This document shows positions 9,216-21,112 of a stretch of DNA of 64,000 nt, in pieces. Every line of letters starts with the position of its first letter. Within the stretch, counting starts at the first letter, position 1. The notes under the pieces were generated by a model, which saw only the letters and a list, made by a program, of their open reading frames with translations, searched no databases and had not been told where the DNA came from. The position numbers and the translations under genes were made by a program. The DNA comes from Paenarthrobacter nitroguajacolicus JCM 14115. Lineage in GTDB: Bacteria; Actinomycetota; Actinomycetes; Actinomycetales; Micrococcaceae. Location of the stretch: NCBI GenBank assembly GCA_001313365.1, contig BBFS01000002.1, positions 62,001-126,000 of the forward strand, given 5' to 3'.

Positions 9216-10601
9216 ATGTCGTCCCACCCCGTTAAGAACCCCCCCAGCATTCCCCCCCGCCCAAGCAACGAACCCGGTTCGGCCGGCTCCTGCGCGAACT
9301 CTGGTTCCAGGTTGTCCTGGGCGCCGTCCTGGGCATCGCCGTCGGCCTCCTGCTGCCCTCAGTCGGCAAACAGCTCACACCCCTCAGTGACTGGTTCATC
9401 GCCCTGGTGAAAATGATCGTCATCCCCCCCGTGGTGTTCTGCGTCGTGTCCCTTGGCATCGCCTCGATGGACAGCCTCCGCAAAGCCGGCCGCATCGGAG
9501 TGAAGGCATTGGCTACTTCCTCGCCTTGTCGCTGGTATCGATGCTGATCGGACTGGTCGTTGCAAACGTATTCCGCCCCCCCGGAGACGGCATGAACATC
9601 GATCCGGACAAGTTGGACGCCAGCAAAGTACCAGCAGCAGCTAACCAGGCTTCGATGGCCTTGAGTTCGTCAGCAACATCATCCCCGAATCACTGTTCGG
9701 AGCCCTGACCGGCCACACCATCATCGCCGCGCTGATGGTCTCCATCATCTTCGGAGCCGCCATGAACGTTTCCGGTGAATCGGGGGGGCATTCCTTACCA
9801 AGGGCATCCAGGCCCTGTCCGTGGTCATCTTCAAGATCGTCAACTGGGTCATGCGCCTTGCCCCCCATCGGAACGTTCGGTGCATTGGCCGCTGTCGTGG
9901 CCAACTACGGCACCCAAAGCCTGCAGCAACTGGCTACCTCGTCCTACTCTTTACAGCGACCTGCATCCTCTATGTCCTCGTTGTCCTGGGCATCATCGCC
10001 CGGACTTGCGGACTGAACATCTTCACGGTCATGCGCTACTTCAAAGCCGAACTGCTTATCGCTCTGAGCACCTGCTCCAGCGAAGCGGTACTCCCGCAGC
10101 TGATCAAGAAGCTCGAAGCCATGGGCGTCGGCAAGTCCACCGTTGGCATCGTGATCCCGTCCGGGTTCTCCTTCAACCTTGATGGATCCGCCGTCTACCT
10201 GACCATGGCCTCAGTATTCCTGGCCCAAGCCGTCGGCATGGATCTCTCCTGGGAACAGCAGCTCGTCATGGTCGCTGTCATGATGCTCACCAGCAAGGGC
10301 ACCGCTGGAATTGCCGGCGGCGCGTTCATCGTCCTGGCCAGCACCCTGAGCTCAGTCGGTGGCATCCCGCTGGCCGCTCTCGCCTGATCGTCGGAATCGA
10401 CAGGCTGCTCAACGAGGGTCGGGTGTTTATCAACGTCCTAGCAACGTCATGGCTGCCGTCGTCGTCGGCAAATGGGAAAAGGACTACGACCCCCCCGAAC
10501 AGGCCCGGAAAGCCCTGCACGCCACAGGCCAGAAGAAGAAGAACGAGATCGAATCGAGTACACCGCCCGCTGTGGAAGTGGACAAGATCGACGTCCACTA
10601 G
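9216..10601 (+). CDS. dctA: C4-dicarboxylate/cation symporter, DctA/GltP family
   Basis: Membrane carrier of about 455 residues of the DAACS family. Visible blocks include LVPLSDWFIALVKMIVIP-type sequence in helix 3 and GALTGHTIIAALMVSIIFG. The serine-rich hairpin loop reads STCSSEAVLPQL, the substrate region GFSFNLDGSAVYLTMASVF, and the second hairpin TSKGTAGIAGGAFIVLAST. It ends in a charged tail. The start ATG 9216 follows AAGGAG. Many G and C runs between 9239 and 9870, and again near 10385, break the frame, but the order of motifs is intact. Being between TarD and the dehydrogenases it probably imports the tartrate-like acid. Confidence 0.8.
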
Positions 10602-10714
10602 CTCCCACGCATTCAGGGCCGCCGCTCACCGCGGCGGCCCTGTGATCGTGTGCCTCCCACAAATCCCGATGTCCCGCATCCGCACCTACGACGCAAGGAA
10701 ACCAACCCCACCCC

Positions 10715-11670
10715 ATGGCCCCCCGCATCCTGATCACCACCGACTATCTCCACGCGGGAGACACCGTGGACCAACTCCTGCGCGAGCACGGCCTGGAGCC
10801 GGTCTACGCACCAGCAAAGGCCCAGAACCCTCGAAGAGCGCAACGCGTTGTTCAAGGACATCTCCGGAGCCATCCTCGCCAGCGAACCTGTCACTGCTGA
10901 CATGCTCACGGGCGCGGCTTCCCTGCAAGTCATTGCCCGCAGCGGCGTGGGGGGGTACGACTCCATCGACGTCAAAGCAGCCTCCGCTCTAGGATCAGGG
11001 TTTGCAACGCCCCCGGAACAAACCACCACTCAGTCGCTGAACTAACCATCGGCTGATCATAATGACCGCCCGCCGGCTCGTGGAGGTCACCACCTCTGTC
11101 CGTGAAGGCCGCTGGTCCCGCGACGCAGGCCAAGAACTGCGCGGCTCCACCCTTGGCATCATCGGCTACGGGCCCAGCGGACGCGCCACGGCAAGCCTCG
11201 GAGCCGCCTTCGGCATGACCGTCCTGGTCAGCACATCCCACCCCCGATCCCGATAACGCCGCGGTCCAGTTCACCGACCTCGAAACCGTCATCGGCGAGG
11301 CCGACTACCTCTCCCTCCACACCCGCGCAGGCCACAGCACCGGCAAACTCATCGATGCGCCCCCCCGCTGCAAGCCATGAAACCCACCGCCGTCCTGATC
11401 AACACCGCCCGCGGCTCACTCGTGGACGAAGAGGAACTGGCCAAAGCACTCAGCGCACGCACCATAGCCGGAGCCGCACTGGACGTGCTCGAAAGCGAAC
11501 CATTGACAGCCGACAGTCCCCCCCTCCACGGCCTGGACAACGCGCTCATCACGTCCCACCTCGCCGGACAAACGACACAAGCCCGGACACGGGCCGGTCT
11601 GGCCGCAGCTCACGCCGTCATCGATGTCCTCGAAAACCGTGAACCCGCGCACCCCCCCGTAGACCGCTAA
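10715..11670 (+). CDS. D-2-hydroxyacid dehydrogenase (NAD-dependent)
   Basis: About 320 residues of the glycerate/phosphoglycerate dehydrogenase family. It opens MAPRILITTDYLHAGDT, then has VIARSGVG-YDSIDV, the Rossmann site LGIIGYGPSGRATASLG, and INTARGSLVDEEELAKAL. The catalytic Arg, Glu and His regions are in order (LINTARG, LDVLESEPL, SHLAGQT). Breaks occur near 10830, at the G run near 10951, and near 11243. In this operon it could reduce or oxidise a hydroxypyruvate or tartronate-type intermediate made from tartrate; that role is inferred from context. Confidence 0.8.
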
Positions 11671-11700
11671 ACCACACAACAACGACGCAGAAGGATCCCG

Positions 11701-12787
<1,087 letters not shown>

Positions 12788-13332
12788 CCTGATCAAACAG
12801 CTCCAGCTGTCATCCGGCACCTGTCTTCCGAGAGCGATGATGCTCCGTCAATAAATCCACCGGCACCGGTTGATAGGACCAACCGTTCAAATCCGCCGCA
12901 ACGGTCCGGACCCATTTCAAGCCCAACAGCCCTCGGATCACCCCCAGTCGCCACGGAGCCCCGGATTCCGTACTGAGGCAGCTCACCGGGTCGCTGTGGC
13001 TCGCTAGGCCCTCGCTCCTGCGGAAATGTCTTCGTCACCGAAGACGATCGCGGTGGTCGAATGCCGCGCGGCGCTTCTAGCACCAACAAGAGCACCCTAG
13101 AGACGCGGCATCGGCCAGTTTCAGCGCGCGACATATGGGCCTTACCAACCAGCCCCCCCAAGGCACTCCATCCACTCAACAACTGAACTCACACGTCAGA
13201 GCGACCCCGCACAGGCAGTGCCCTTCCGCACCGGCGTCACGTCGTTATGGCCACACAGATGCGATGAGCAGGTGTAAGACAAGAGAGGGACAACGCATTG
13301 ACCACGATCAACCATATAAAAGAAGATTTAGC
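12788..13332. other. Stretch without a supported gene
   Basis: No open frame here matches a family I know, and no start with a good ribosome site was seen. It separates the tartrate-like operon from the repeat copy that starts at about 13333. It may be remnant DNA. Confidence 0.4.
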
Positions 13333-13826
13333 TGTGGACAATGTCCACACCTCCTTTGGCCTGACAAAACAGCCGCCAGCCACGTCTCCTCACTCCACGA
13401 ACGGGCCGAAACCAGATTCTCTGAGCCAGGTTCTCGAAGGTCATGGTGTGCTCACTCCCCCTACCCATGAAGAGGTGTAGGCCAACCACGACCTACCGGA
13501 CGAACCAAGAGAGGAACGCATAGCCCCCAGTTCAGAGCAAGCGGAGGGCCCGCCAGCCATCGCCCTGAACCCGCTCCGCCACAACCAAACAGGCGACCCG
13601 CGGCGTCAGGCACACCCAGAGGGACCTGACCGAAGAGAATGTACACACGTTTAAAGCAAAAACCCCCCCTCTGACGAGGGGGTATGCCGTGCCCGAGGTG
13701 GGACTCGAACGGGATTCCAGGTCTTGGTAACACTGGGAAGTGGCGGAAACATGCGCAATCCAGGCCAGTTCGGAGTCAATGAGGGGGGGCAGTCCGAGGT
13801 GAAAGTGTGGACACTCTCCACACTTC
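13333..13826 (-). repeat. Direct-repeat copy A with tRNA-Leu-like 3' end and terminator
   Basis: This stretch is about four-fifths identical by eye to 57997-58494, in the same orientation. Shared landmarks are GGCCTGACAAAACA, CCTACCCATGAAGAGGTGTA, CAGTTCAGAGCAAGCGGA and ACCAAACAGGCG. Both also share a terminator (13658-13682, CCCCCTC-TGAC-GAGGGGG flanked by A5) and bases 13690-13710, which on the minus strand read like a tRNA T loop plus acceptor, GTTCGAGTCCCACCTCGGG. The 5' side of the T stem does not pair, so it is not a working tRNA. TGTGGACA-A-TGTCCACA lies at 13333-13349 and a related hairpin at 13803-13825. Confidence 0.65.
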
Positions 13827-14345
13827 CTTTTTGCTCGATCGAACACCGAATAACGGGGGGGACTTGACGTGTCCCTGCGCACTCGTGGCCTGGGCCAGGA
13901 AATCGGCACTGCCGCCTCTGCAGATTGCCTGCTGAATGACACCTCTCAGTCCGTGCGAAGCCTCCGGTCAGCATGAGGCCCCGACCTCCAATGCATTACT
14001 CGCGCCGGCCAATAGCACAACCCAAAACCCGACGGCACTCTGCCGCCAGAACGATGAATAACTCGACACGGTGGGAGCACCTCCTTCATCTGTACATGGC
14101 CGAGCCAGCACCGAAGAACATGACCAAGCCCTTCCGGCCAGCCCCCCCACGTCAGCACGCCCGCTACCGGCGCTGAAATCGTTAGGGCGGAAGCATCTGC
14201 GAGAACCCCCCCGTCCGACCACGAGTCCGCCTACGGGACGTGCGGTCTCCGCGCGAGTCACTTTCTCCTGAAGAAGGCATTGGCCTCAGTGTTGCTTCCG
14301 TTCCGGCCGAACGATTGGCGAACAGCGGGATGAGCTTGTGAACAG
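13827..14345. other. Stretch without a supported gene
   Basis: Frames here are short, overlap each other and show no family motif. A degenerate remnant next to repeat copy A is possible, but nothing specific can be named. Confidence 0.4.
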
Positions 14346-14350
14346 GCCAA

Positions 14351-14382
14351 GAGGCGACCGCGGGTTGTCCCGCCGTCGCCTC
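14351..14382. terminator. Hairpin downstream of the PDC operon
   Basis: GAGGCGAC at 14351-14358 pairs with GTCGCCTC at 14375-14382, with an inner CGGG-TTGT-CCCG stem. It lies just after the stop of the minus-strand MFS gene, the last gene of the operon read from 19.7 to 14.4 kb. Confidence 0.6.
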
Positions 14383-14401
14383 CTGCTTTCTCTGGGCCAG
14401 T

Positions 14402-15802
14402 TTAGGCCTTGTTCGTGGATGGATAAGGCGATGCTAGCTTCTCCTTGGCCGCGTGCACGATTCCTTTTGGCCGTGTCTTGGGTCCGAACAGCGCCAGGAC
14501 GATGGCTCCGAAAAGCCAGGTGCCTGCGATGAAGAAGAAGACGCTTTGGTAGCCGCTACCTGTGTAGAGTCCTGCGATGATCAGCGGTCCTGCGGCGTTG
14601 GAGAGACGTCCCAGCCCGTAGGAAACGCCCGTTCCCAAGGATCGTCCTGCCGTGTCGAAGACTTCGGGCGAGTAGGCGTAGGCGAGTGCTGTGTAGCCGC
14701 GCTCGAAGAGGTTCACGAGGAAACCGAAGACTACGATGAGGACTGGGTTGAACGTGAGGCCGTAGAACAGGCCGCAGATGGCGATGGTGGTTCCGAAGAC
14801 CACGAGGCACCATTTGCGTTCAAAACGGTCCGTCACTAGGGAAGCCAGATAAGAGCCCAAGGGCGCGCCCACGGTGGTCAGGGCGACATAGAAGATGGAG
14901 TCGCTGACGCTGAATCCTTCTTGAGCAAGGAGTGTGGGCGCCCAACTGGAGTAGCCGAAGAACCCGATGGTCTGGGTTACCCACAGGACGGTCAGGAGAA
15001 TGGTGGGGGCCGAGGTACTTCTTCTGGAGCAGGAGCTTCAGGGGGTGCCTTTGGCTTGGATTTGGCAGGTGCCGTGAGCGCTGGAGCCGGGGCCGGTTCT
15101 GGCAGCGTTCCTTTTTCGGCGGTGATCTGGGCTTCCATCTCCGTTAGTACGGCGTGAGCTTTGTCGAACTGACCTTTGCTCTCGTACCAGCGGGGTGATT
15201 CTTTGAGGTGCCGACTAAAGAGGATGAAGACGATGCCCATGGCTCCCCCCCAGAGATATACCAAGCGCCAGGACCAGTCGCTCAGCGGAACCACGAAGCT
15301 GGCAATCAGGTTCGTGGCCGGGGGTTCCGCAAATGCCGATGACGATGGCGTAGGCCTGGTACTTGCCGCGAACCGCCGCGGGGGAAGATCTCGTTGACAT
15401 AGATGACCGCCACAACAGTCATTGCTGCCAGACCGGCCGACGTCAGGACCCGGAAGGCGCCGAGGGAAATGATGTCCCAGGCGAAGACTGCGGCGAAGGA
15501 AAAGATCGAGAACCACACGGTGGTGATGACCAGGGCCTTCTTTCGGCCCCCCATCGGTCGGCGAGCCAGCTGGCGATCAGGGAGCCGAAGAACATGCCGA
15601 CGAACGACAATGACGTCACGTAGGCGATCTGGTTGATGGTGACACCCCCCCAGAGCGTGATGAGCTTGGGGACCGTAGTGGCGAAGCTGTTGATGTCCGC
15701 GAATTCAAAGAAATAGGCGAAGGCAACCGCGATGAGCGTGATCTTGTGGAGGCGGGAGATGGGAAGCCGGTCAAGCCGGTTCGCCGCATTGGAATGCATC
15801 AT
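14402..15802 (-). CDS. MFS transporter, metabolite/aromatic-acid:proton symporter type
   Basis: Twelve-helix importer of about 465 residues. It starts MMHSNAANRLDRLPISRLHK behind AGAGGACT. It has the conserved loop between helices 2 and 3, LIASWLADRWG-RKKAL, then YVNEIFP-RGKYQAYAI. The central loop is long and Pro/Ala-rich (EPAPAPALTAPAKSKPKAP). Helix 10 reads ALAYAYSPEVFDTAGRSLG, typical of the sugar-phosphate/SV2-like and aromatic acid carriers. Breaks lie near 15640, 15550, 15380, 15315, 15245 and 15003. It is the last gene of the PDC operon, so uptake of PDC or a related tricarboxylate or pyrone is the best guess. Confidence 0.8.
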
Positions 15803-15837
15803 TGGAGTCCTCTGGGAATGTGTGGGGGTGGCGGGAA

Positions 15838-16793
15838 TCAGGCGTCTTCGCCTGGCCAGTAGAGCCGCATGGGATTGGCCACGAGCAGCTTGTGTTGCTG
15901 TTCCGGTGTGACCGCAACTTGGGGGGATGTAGTCGATCAGCAGGCCGTCATCGGGCATGTGGCCGGTGAGATTGGGGGTGTGGCCAGTCCGTGCCCCCCC
16001 AGAGGGCGCGGTCCGGAAATTCTTCAATGACTTTCCGCCGAAAGGAACGGCGTCCGCGTACGCATGTTGTTCGCCGCCCAGAGCGGGAGGACCACTGACG
16101 CTGAGACGTTCCGGGCAGCTGACTTTGACCCAAACATTGTTCTGGTCAACGAACCTCAGGAATCTGCTGAACTCCGGACCGTCCACGGGTTTGGTGACAT
16201 TCGGCCGCCCCATGTGGTCCACCACCAAAGGGGTTGGGAGGGAACCGAAAAATCCCTCGAGTCCTTCCAAGTCTTCGCCCTCAAAGTAGATGACCACGTG
16301 CCAACCCAGAGGGGGGGCGATCTTCCTGGCAATAATGGCCAGATCTTCCTGGGGGGGTGCGGACCTGACCAGTCGTTTCAGGAAGTTGAATCGAACGCCG
16401 CGCACCCCCGCCCTGTGCAGACGGTTGAGTTCGGCATCGGAAATGTCGGGCCGGACGGTGGCGATACCGCGTGCCCGGCCGCCGGCGGCCTGGACGGCAT
16501 CCACCATGGCGCTGTTGTCAGCACCGTGGCAGGTTGCCTGAACAATCACATTCCGGCTGATGCGAGGTGGTCCCTGAGCGCAAAAAGATCCTCTTTACCG
16601 CCGTCACAGGGGGGGTGTACTTCCGTTCCGGGGGGGCGAACGGGAACTCCTCGCCCGGACCGAAGACGTGGCAGTGGGCGTCCACAGCTCCGGCGGGAAG
16701 CTGGAAGCGCGGTGTGGACGGGTTGCTGTACCAGTCCAGCCATCCAGGGGTCTTGGTAAAAGTTTCCACGGTGGTTCCTGTATTAGTCGACAT
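15838..16793 (-). CDS. ligI: 2-pyrone-4,6-dicarboxylate lactonase
   Basis: Metal-independent amidohydrolase that opens the pyrone ring of PDC to 4-oxalomesaconate. About 310 residues. LPAGAVDAHCHVFGPGEEFP carries the HxH motif. FAPERKYTPCDGGKEDLFAL, RNVIVQATCHGADNSAMVDA, GVRGVRFNFLKRLV and VDHMGRPNV follow, and ALWGTDWPHPNLTGHMPDDG holds the conserved Asp. These blocks are specific for LigI. Breaks occur at runs near 16610, 16632, 16350, 16310, 15995 and 15922. The ATG at 16793 overlaps the stop of the CHA aldolase gene (16783), so the two are translationally coupled. Confidence 0.9.
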
Positions 16794-17483
16794 AACGCAG
16801 CCCCCCCGCATCTGCCAACGGTCCGCGCATTGAGTAGATATCAAGGCCCAGCTCCCCCCCTGCGGCAAAACGCTGACGCTTGCTCTCTTCATTGTCTTCC
16901 CGTTTGCGGCTGCTTCAGCGACTTCTGCAGCACGGTCAGCAGGGACCACCACGACGCCGTCGACGTCTGCAACCACAACGTCGCCTGGGGTGACCAGGGC
17001 GTTGGCGCACACTACGGAATATTGACTGAACCCAGTGTCGCTTTGACGGTGCCCTTGGAGTTGATGGCGCGACTGAAGACGGGGGGGAAGTTCATTTCCT
17101 GCAGTGTGGCGATGTCCCGGCAGCCGCCGTCGATCACCAAACCGGCGGCACCCCCCCGGGATTGGAGAGAGGTGGCCAGCAGATCGCCGAAGAAGCCGTC
17201 ATCGCTTTCTGTAGTGCAGGCGGCTACCAGAACGTCGCCGGGCTGGATTTGCTCGGCGGCTACGTGCATCATCCAGTTATCCCCCAGGCTGGAGCAGCAC
17301 TGTGACGGCGGTGCCGCAGAGTTTGGCGCCTGGAAACACGGGCCGGATATAGGGGGGGCGCATCAGCCCCAACCGCCCCCCCATGGCTTCGTGAATGGTG
17401 CTGACACCGAATTCCGAGAGGGTTTTAACATCAACGTCCGCGGCGCGGTTGATGCTGCGGTGGACTACTCCTAGTTCCTGCAT
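16783..17483 (-). CDS. ligK: 4-carboxy-4-hydroxy-2-oxoadipate aldolase, RraA-like family
   Basis: Class II aldolase of about 230 residues that splits CHA into pyruvate and oxaloacetate. [15 protein letters not shown] opens behind [23 protein letters not shown] is typical. [20 protein letters not shown] and then [11 protein letters not shown] form the metal and substrate site (Arg and Asp). [19 protein letters not shown] is the family tail motif. It ends AADAGLRYVD-like in the last frame. Breaks lie near 17395, 17355, 17278, 17085, 16890 and 16855. The seven-C run at 17150-17156 adds an extra Gly. It is in the PDC operon between LigJ and LigI. Confidence 0.85.
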
Positions 17484-17502
17484 GGTTCTAAGCTCCTTGT
17501 AG

Positions 17503-18538
17503 CTAGCGGCCCTGCTGCTTGAGCAGTGCGTTGAGGCGGGGGTAGACGGTACGGGCGTTGTGTTCCTGAATAGCTGCGAGATCGGGATCGGTGAGTCCGG
17601 CTGCGTCAAGGTACCGGGCAGTGTCATCGAAGTTGTGGCCCGTGCAGGGGTCGACGTCACGGACGGCGCCGATCATTTCGGATGCGAATAAGACGTTGCG
17701 GGTGGGGATGACGTCCAGAAGGAGATCGATGCCTGGCTGGTGATAGACGCAGGTATCGAAGAAGACATTGCCCAGCAGGTGCTCTTCCAGTGAGGGTTTC
17801 CCCATCGCCATGGCCAGCCCACGGAAGCGTCCCCAGTGGTAGGGAACGGCTCCGCCACCGTGGGGGGGAATGACTAGTTTCAGGGTGGGGAAGTCGGCGA
17901 AAAGATCGCCCTGGATCAGCTGCATGAATGCCGTGGTGTCGGCATTCAGGTAGTGGGCGCCGGTGGTGTGGAAAGCCGGGTTGATGCTGGTACTGACGTG
18001 GACCATGCCAGGGATGTCGTATTCGACCATTTTTCGTAGATGGGGGGTACCAGTATCGGTCCGTCAACGGAGGTGCAGTCCACTGGCCGCCGGACGGGTC
18101 GGGGGGGTTCAGGTTCAGTGCCACAGCGCCGTATTCATCGACGCAGCGGTCAGTTCAGGAATGCAGCTCGCCGGATCGACGCCGGGCGACTGCGGAAGCA
18201 TCGCCGCCGGCGCGAAGCGCTCCGGGTACAGCTGGCTGACGCGGTAACAAAGTTCATTGCAGATGGCCGCCCACTCAGCGGACGTTTCGAAGGATCCAAC
18301 ATGATGCGCCATGAAGGACGCCCGGGGGGGCGAGAAGACCGTCAGGTCAATCCCACGCTCATCCATGAGCCGCAATTGGTTCTGCTCGATGCTTTCCTGC
18401 AGCTCGGCGTCGGAAATCTTCAACTCCGAAGGACGCGGCGCCAAAGCCGGGTCGATCAATCCGGCGATCTGGCGGTCCCGCCACTGGCCGAGGGCCGGCG
18501 GGGGCCGTGGTGTAGTGGCCGTGGATGTCGATAATCAC
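17503..18538 (-). CDS. ligJ: 4-oxalomesaconate hydratase
   Basis: Zinc amidohydrolase-fold hydratase of about 345 residues that adds water to 4-oxalomesaconate to give CHA. It starts GTG (18538) with IIDIHGHYTTAPAAL, the first metal HxH. Then come PSELKISDAELQESIEQNQ, LMDERGIDLTVFSPRASFMA, LVIPHGGGAVPYHWGRFRGL and NVFFDTCVYHQPGIDLLLD. FASEMIGAVRDVDP carries the Glu/Asp site. A seven-G run (plus strand 17862-17868) adds a Pro before the His in VIPHGGG. Breaks are near 18500, 18328, 18104 and 18045. The GTG start overlaps the TGA of galD (GTGA), so the genes are coupled. Confidence 0.9.
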
Positions 18539-19691
18539 TTTTCTTGCTCCTTGGGAGATTCAGTTGGCGAATGCCAGAGACGTGAAGGAACCATGACGTC
18601 GCCGGCCATGATCAAGCGCGCTGTCCTTAGCAGCGCAGACTTCGTCACGCGCGTGGGATCGGCCGGGTCCAGCTCCAGTTGGACCGTGAATTCGCCGCTG
18701 GGGGGGTGTTCGACCGAAACAGCCGGCTTCGCACCGGCGGGCAGAGCCGCCACAGCATGCGCCACAGTTCCAGGCAGCACTGCAGCGGTCGCCACCGTCA
18801 CGGCGGCCAGCACACCGATCGACTCATGGCAGGCATGGGGGGATAAAGCTGCGGGTTCCGATCGCGCCGCCGCTCGCCGGTGCTGATACGAGCGTCATTT
18901 TTGGGTAGTTCTTGCCGCTCACGTCGCCGAGTCCCATGATTTTCCCGCAGTCCAGGCGGAGCGCTTCCAGCCGCTCTTTGAGCGCCGTATCGGTTTCAAG
19001 TTCGACGACGGGTTCCCGGCCTGTGCGCTCCAGCTCGATTGCGTCGATGATCACCAGCGGCTGCCCGTTGTCGATGCAGGTGACGTCCACTGAACCGAAA
19101 CCCTCGATCTCCACCGTGTCCCGCAGGTTTCCGGTGGGAAGCAATGATGTGCACACCGAGCCGGCTGTATCGAGGAAGTTGATGACTACCGAGGCCGAGG
19201 TTCCGGGGACGCCGTCGATTCTCGTATCCCCCCCGCCATACTCGACATAGCGGCTTTCCCCACTGGACGGCGTCGAAATGGAAATCTCAGCAGTGACCCC
19301 TGTATTTAGCGTGAGAACGCGCGCGGTTGTCGTGTCGTCAGCGGGAACCAGCAGCCCGGCTTCGATGGCGAAAGGAACCACAGCCGCCAGCATGTTTCCG
19401 CAGTTGGCAGAGGTGTCCACCGTGCTATTCCCGGGCTGCAGTTGTGCGAACAGAAATTCAAGGTCCACACCGTCCCGGTGGCTCACTGCGACAATCCCGG
19501 CTTTGCTCGTCAGCGGATGCGCCCCCCCGCCAACGCCGTCGATCTGCCGCGGGTCTGGCGATCCCATGGAAGCCAAAAGGATGGCATCCCGGGCGTCCAC
19601 ATCACGGGGGTAGGTCGTGCGCACGGAAAAACGGTCCCTTGGACGTGCCACCGCGCATGAACCAGCACGGAACCGCAGCCTGACTGCCCAG
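18535..19691 (-). CDS. galD: 4-oxalomesaconate tautomerase (PrpF family)
   Basis: Isomerase of about 380 residues that interconverts the keto and enol forms of 4-oxalomesaconate. In the right frame the N-terminus reads AVPCWFMRGGTSKGPFFRAH, with the Met at 19658; the exact start codon lies a few residues upstream and is not resolved. Then ILLASMGSPDPRQIDGVGG and STVDTSANCGNMLAAVVPFA (the catalytic Cys region) follow. The end has NYPKMTLVSAPASGG and ARLIMAGDVMVPSRLW. Breaks occur near 19605, 19520, 19230, 18838 and 18705. It is first in the PDC operon and divergent from the GntR gene at 19896. Confidence 0.85.
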
Positions 19692-19895
19692 GTGGCGGGG
19701 GGGTCAGCTTCTCTCGCCGCTCGCAAAGTTGTCGGAACCACAATGCCCCTTTCGTCAGTAGTGATGCAATACACACACGATATCCGTTAACGAAATTGTT
19801 AGCAATCCATTTAACGATTTGTTTTGCTACTGAGTCGACCATCTTCCTCGCAGGATTGTTTACACTGGAGGTTAGAGGGCGACGAAGGGTGCAAC
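19692..19895. promoter_or_regulatory. Divergent promoter region galD/gntR
   Basis: This 200-base gap is more AT-rich than its surroundings. It contains CGTTAACGAAATTGTTAGC and then TTTAACGATTTG, related half-sites AACGA and TTGTTAG that may bind the GntR protein. The ribosome site of the GntR gene is at its right end. Operator limits cannot be set from one sequence. Confidence 0.35.
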
Positions 19896-20556
19896 ATGAC
19901 GACGGGGGGGACCGACGTGAAAGAGCCGTCGCTGTCGGCCCAGGAGCTGGTCGAAATCCTACGAACGGCCATCGTGTCCGGCGAGCTTGTCCCGAAGCAG
20001 AGGCTCGTGGAAGCCGATTTGGCGGTCGAATACGGGGCCAGCAGAGGAAACGTACGTGTGGCCCTGACGGAACTCAGCGTCGAGGGCTTGGTGGAGCGGG
20101 TCCAGAACCGTGGCGCACGTGTCAGAGCGGTCTCCATAGAAGAAGCTGTGGAAATTACTGAGGTTCGAGGGGCCTTGGAAGCGCTATGCGCACGAAAAGC
20201 TGCAGAGAGAATCAGCGATATCGAAGCTGCAAGCCTCAGGATCCTGGCTCAGGAGATGGAAGACGCCGTATCCCGAGGCGACCGCGAGGCCTACTCAGCA
20301 TGCAATCAGCGGCTGCATGCGCAAATTATCGGGATCAGCGCCCAGGGTACCGCAGCCGCCACCATTCAGCGACTCCGAGGCCAGGCTGTCAGATACCAAT
20401 TCCAGCTCGCCCGGCAGCCAGGCGCCCCCAGCGTGTCACTTCCCCCAACATCTGGCGATCATTGACGCCGTTTGCCGCCACGATCCTATAGGAGCTGCGG
20501 AGGCAATGAGGCTGCATTTGGAAAGCGTGGCCGCTGCCATACGCTCCTCAGAGTGA
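19896..20556 (+). CDS. GntR-family regulator with FCD domain (PDC operon)
   Basis: About 220 residues. The winged helix reads LVEILRTAIVSGELVPKQRL and EADLAVEYGASRGNVRVAL, then TELSVEGLVERV. The FCD domain has EVRGALEALCARKAAERI and ends HLAIIDAVCRHDPIGAAEAM with RLHLESVAAAIRSSE. The frame breaks once near 20440, in a stretch with C runs. It is divergent from galD-ligJ-ligK-ligI and so is the likely local regulator, answering to PDC or a pathway intermediate. Confidence 0.85.
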
Positions 20557-21112
20557 ATGTCGTCGCTGGTTGCCGTGGGGTAACTCCAGACCTCAGGAAC
20601 CTTTGCTAGGCAGCGCGAGTAGAGCCCCGGATTCCGTACAGCAAGGCCGTGTTTTTGCGGGTGGAGAGACTGATAAGCGGTATCTGGAATTGGCAGAACG
20701 CGCTGATAGAGAAGCCCGCCGCATGCCAGGTGGGGGACTACTACGACGCCTCTTTACTTAGGGGGGCAGGCCAGCAGACTAATCCGAGGTGTATTGCAGT
20801 TAGGAGCAGCAGATGCAAAAAGTGGTATTACCTCATCATCCGGAAGCGAAGTAACGAGTCCGCGGGCAAGCACGCGCTCCACTCGCCGCGTCGTGTATCG
20901 CTACACACTTTTCCGCTCATCTGCCACCGCTGCGACTTCGCAGGCGCGTCGGTGGCGCGGGCGATGACGCTCCGTTTCCCCAATTACAGATGCAATCAGC
21001 GGCGTCCTGCGAACCGCTCGGTGCCGATAACGGCGCCTATGACATCCACCGAAAGAACGGCGAATTACACCCGCCCTGTGGATCGTTCCCCCCGGTACTT
21101 GGTAGTTCTGCG
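20557..21112. other. Stretch without a supported gene
   Basis: About 550 bases between the GntR gene and the end of the minus-strand DUF4041 gene. No frame with family motifs and no clear hairpin was seen. Confidence 0.4.

Noticed and set aside
9239..9900. Separate small genes suggested by short frames in the DctA region
   Set aside because: The pieces join into one DAACS carrier when the C and G runs are corrected.
13690..13710. Functional tRNA gene in repeat copy A (and at about 58354-58374 in copy B)
   Set aside because: Only the T-loop and acceptor 3' side resemble a tRNA. The 5' side of the T stem does not pair, and no anticodon arm or 5' acceptor strand can be placed.
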